Source: JBBILG01 sp037445085
Lineage (GTDB): Bacteria; Pseudomonadota; Gammaproteobacteria; Burkholderiales; Methylophilaceae
Length of the DNA: 7,180 bases
Direction of reading: 5' to 3'
NCBI GenBank assembly: GCA_037445085.1
Contig: JBBILG010000089.1
Location: forward strand, 1-7,180
Below the pieces are notes generated by a model. It saw nothing but the letters and a program-made list of their open reading frames with translations, made no database searches and was not told the DNA's origin. Numbering within the stretch: the first letter of the stretch is position 1; every line of letters starts with the position of its first letter. The position numbers and the translations under genes were made by a program. Positions 6,378 to 7,180 of this stretch are shown here, piece after piece.

Positions 6378-6581
6378 ATGCAAGCGAATGTTGGAGACGT
6401 CGATCGCATCGTCCGCATCGTCATCGGCCTTGCCCTGCTCAGCCTGCTCGTGGTCGGTGAAGGCCCGATGAAGTGGCTGGGCCTGATCGGCATCGTGCCC
6501 ATCGCCACTGCGCTGCTGCGCCGCTGCCCGGTTTACCGCCTGCTGGGCACGAGCACCTGCGGCGGCGACAAGCGGCAGTAG
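6378..6581 (+). CDS. Small inner-membrane protein, DUF2892 / YgaP-type transmembrane domain
   Basis: The 67-residue product fits the DUF2892 family, the two-helix membrane domain also found at the C terminus of the rhodanese YgaP. Family features are the N-terminal NVGDVDRIVRIVIGLAL (4-20), the second segment WLGLIGIVPIATALLRRCPVYRLLG (33-57) and a cysteine near the end (Thr-Cys-Gly, 60-62). Hydrophobic segments at about 11-27 and 33-47 should be transmembrane helices. Cys50 and Cys61 are typical of the family; what they do here cannot be told. There is no rhodanese domain, so the membrane unit stands alone. The start is firm: AAAGGAG lies 6 bases before the ATG. Its stop codon is 3 bases from that of the convergent clpA. 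The function of stand-alone members is not established. Confidence 0.9.
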   Translation: MQANVGDVDRIVRIVIGLALLSLLVVGEGPMKWLGLIGIVPIATALLRRCPVYRLLGTSTCGGDKRQ

Positions 6582-6584
6582 TGC

Positions 6585-7180
<596 letters not shown>

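Overview
The window reads as ordinary chromosomal DNA from a high-GC proteobacterium, most likely a betaproteobacterium. This rests on the synthetase-only RelA paired with a class 2 (quinone-dependent) PyrD, the ClpA type, dense packing, and a hypA-hypB-hypF(short)-hypC order resembling that of hydrogen-oxidising betaproteobacteria. The lineage is inferred from protein character; no database search was possible.

Layout. Positions 1-2469 hold a tightly packed minus-strand operon for [NiFe]-hydrogenase maturation. In transcription order it is hypA (2469-2128), hypB (2115-1168), a short hypF-like gene (1162-14) and the first four codons of hypC (12-1), which runs off the window. A divergent intergenic region of about 210 bases (2470-2681) separates it from a plus-strand run: a dodecin gene (2682-2909), relA (2961-5180), pyrD (5254-6270) and a small two-helix membrane protein of the DUF2892/YgaP type (6378-6581). 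On the minus strand, ending 3 bases from that last stop codon, is the C-terminal part of clpA (7178-6585), which enters from the right edge.

How the genes work together. HypA and HypB deliver nickel. HypF makes and transfers the carbamoyl group that becomes the cyanide ligands, and HypC with HypD (outside the window) assembles the Fe(CN)2CO unit. No hydrogenase structural gene is visible here. The plus-strand genes are housekeeping functions with no obvious shared pathway: flavin storage, the stringent response, pyrimidine synthesis and an envelope protein.

The most notable feature is the hypF product. It has only the C-terminal Kae1-like carbamoyl-transfer domain (382 residues, against roughly 750 for standard HypF). 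It lacks the acylphosphatase, zinc-finger and YrdC-like domains that make carbamoyl-adenylate, so a partner must be encoded elsewhere. Other points are a His-rich, nickel-storing HypB with a coiled-coil tail, a RelA whose hydrolase site is only partly eroded, and several short inverted repeats between genes. I found no convincing undescribed system, mobile element, CRISPR array or RNA gene.
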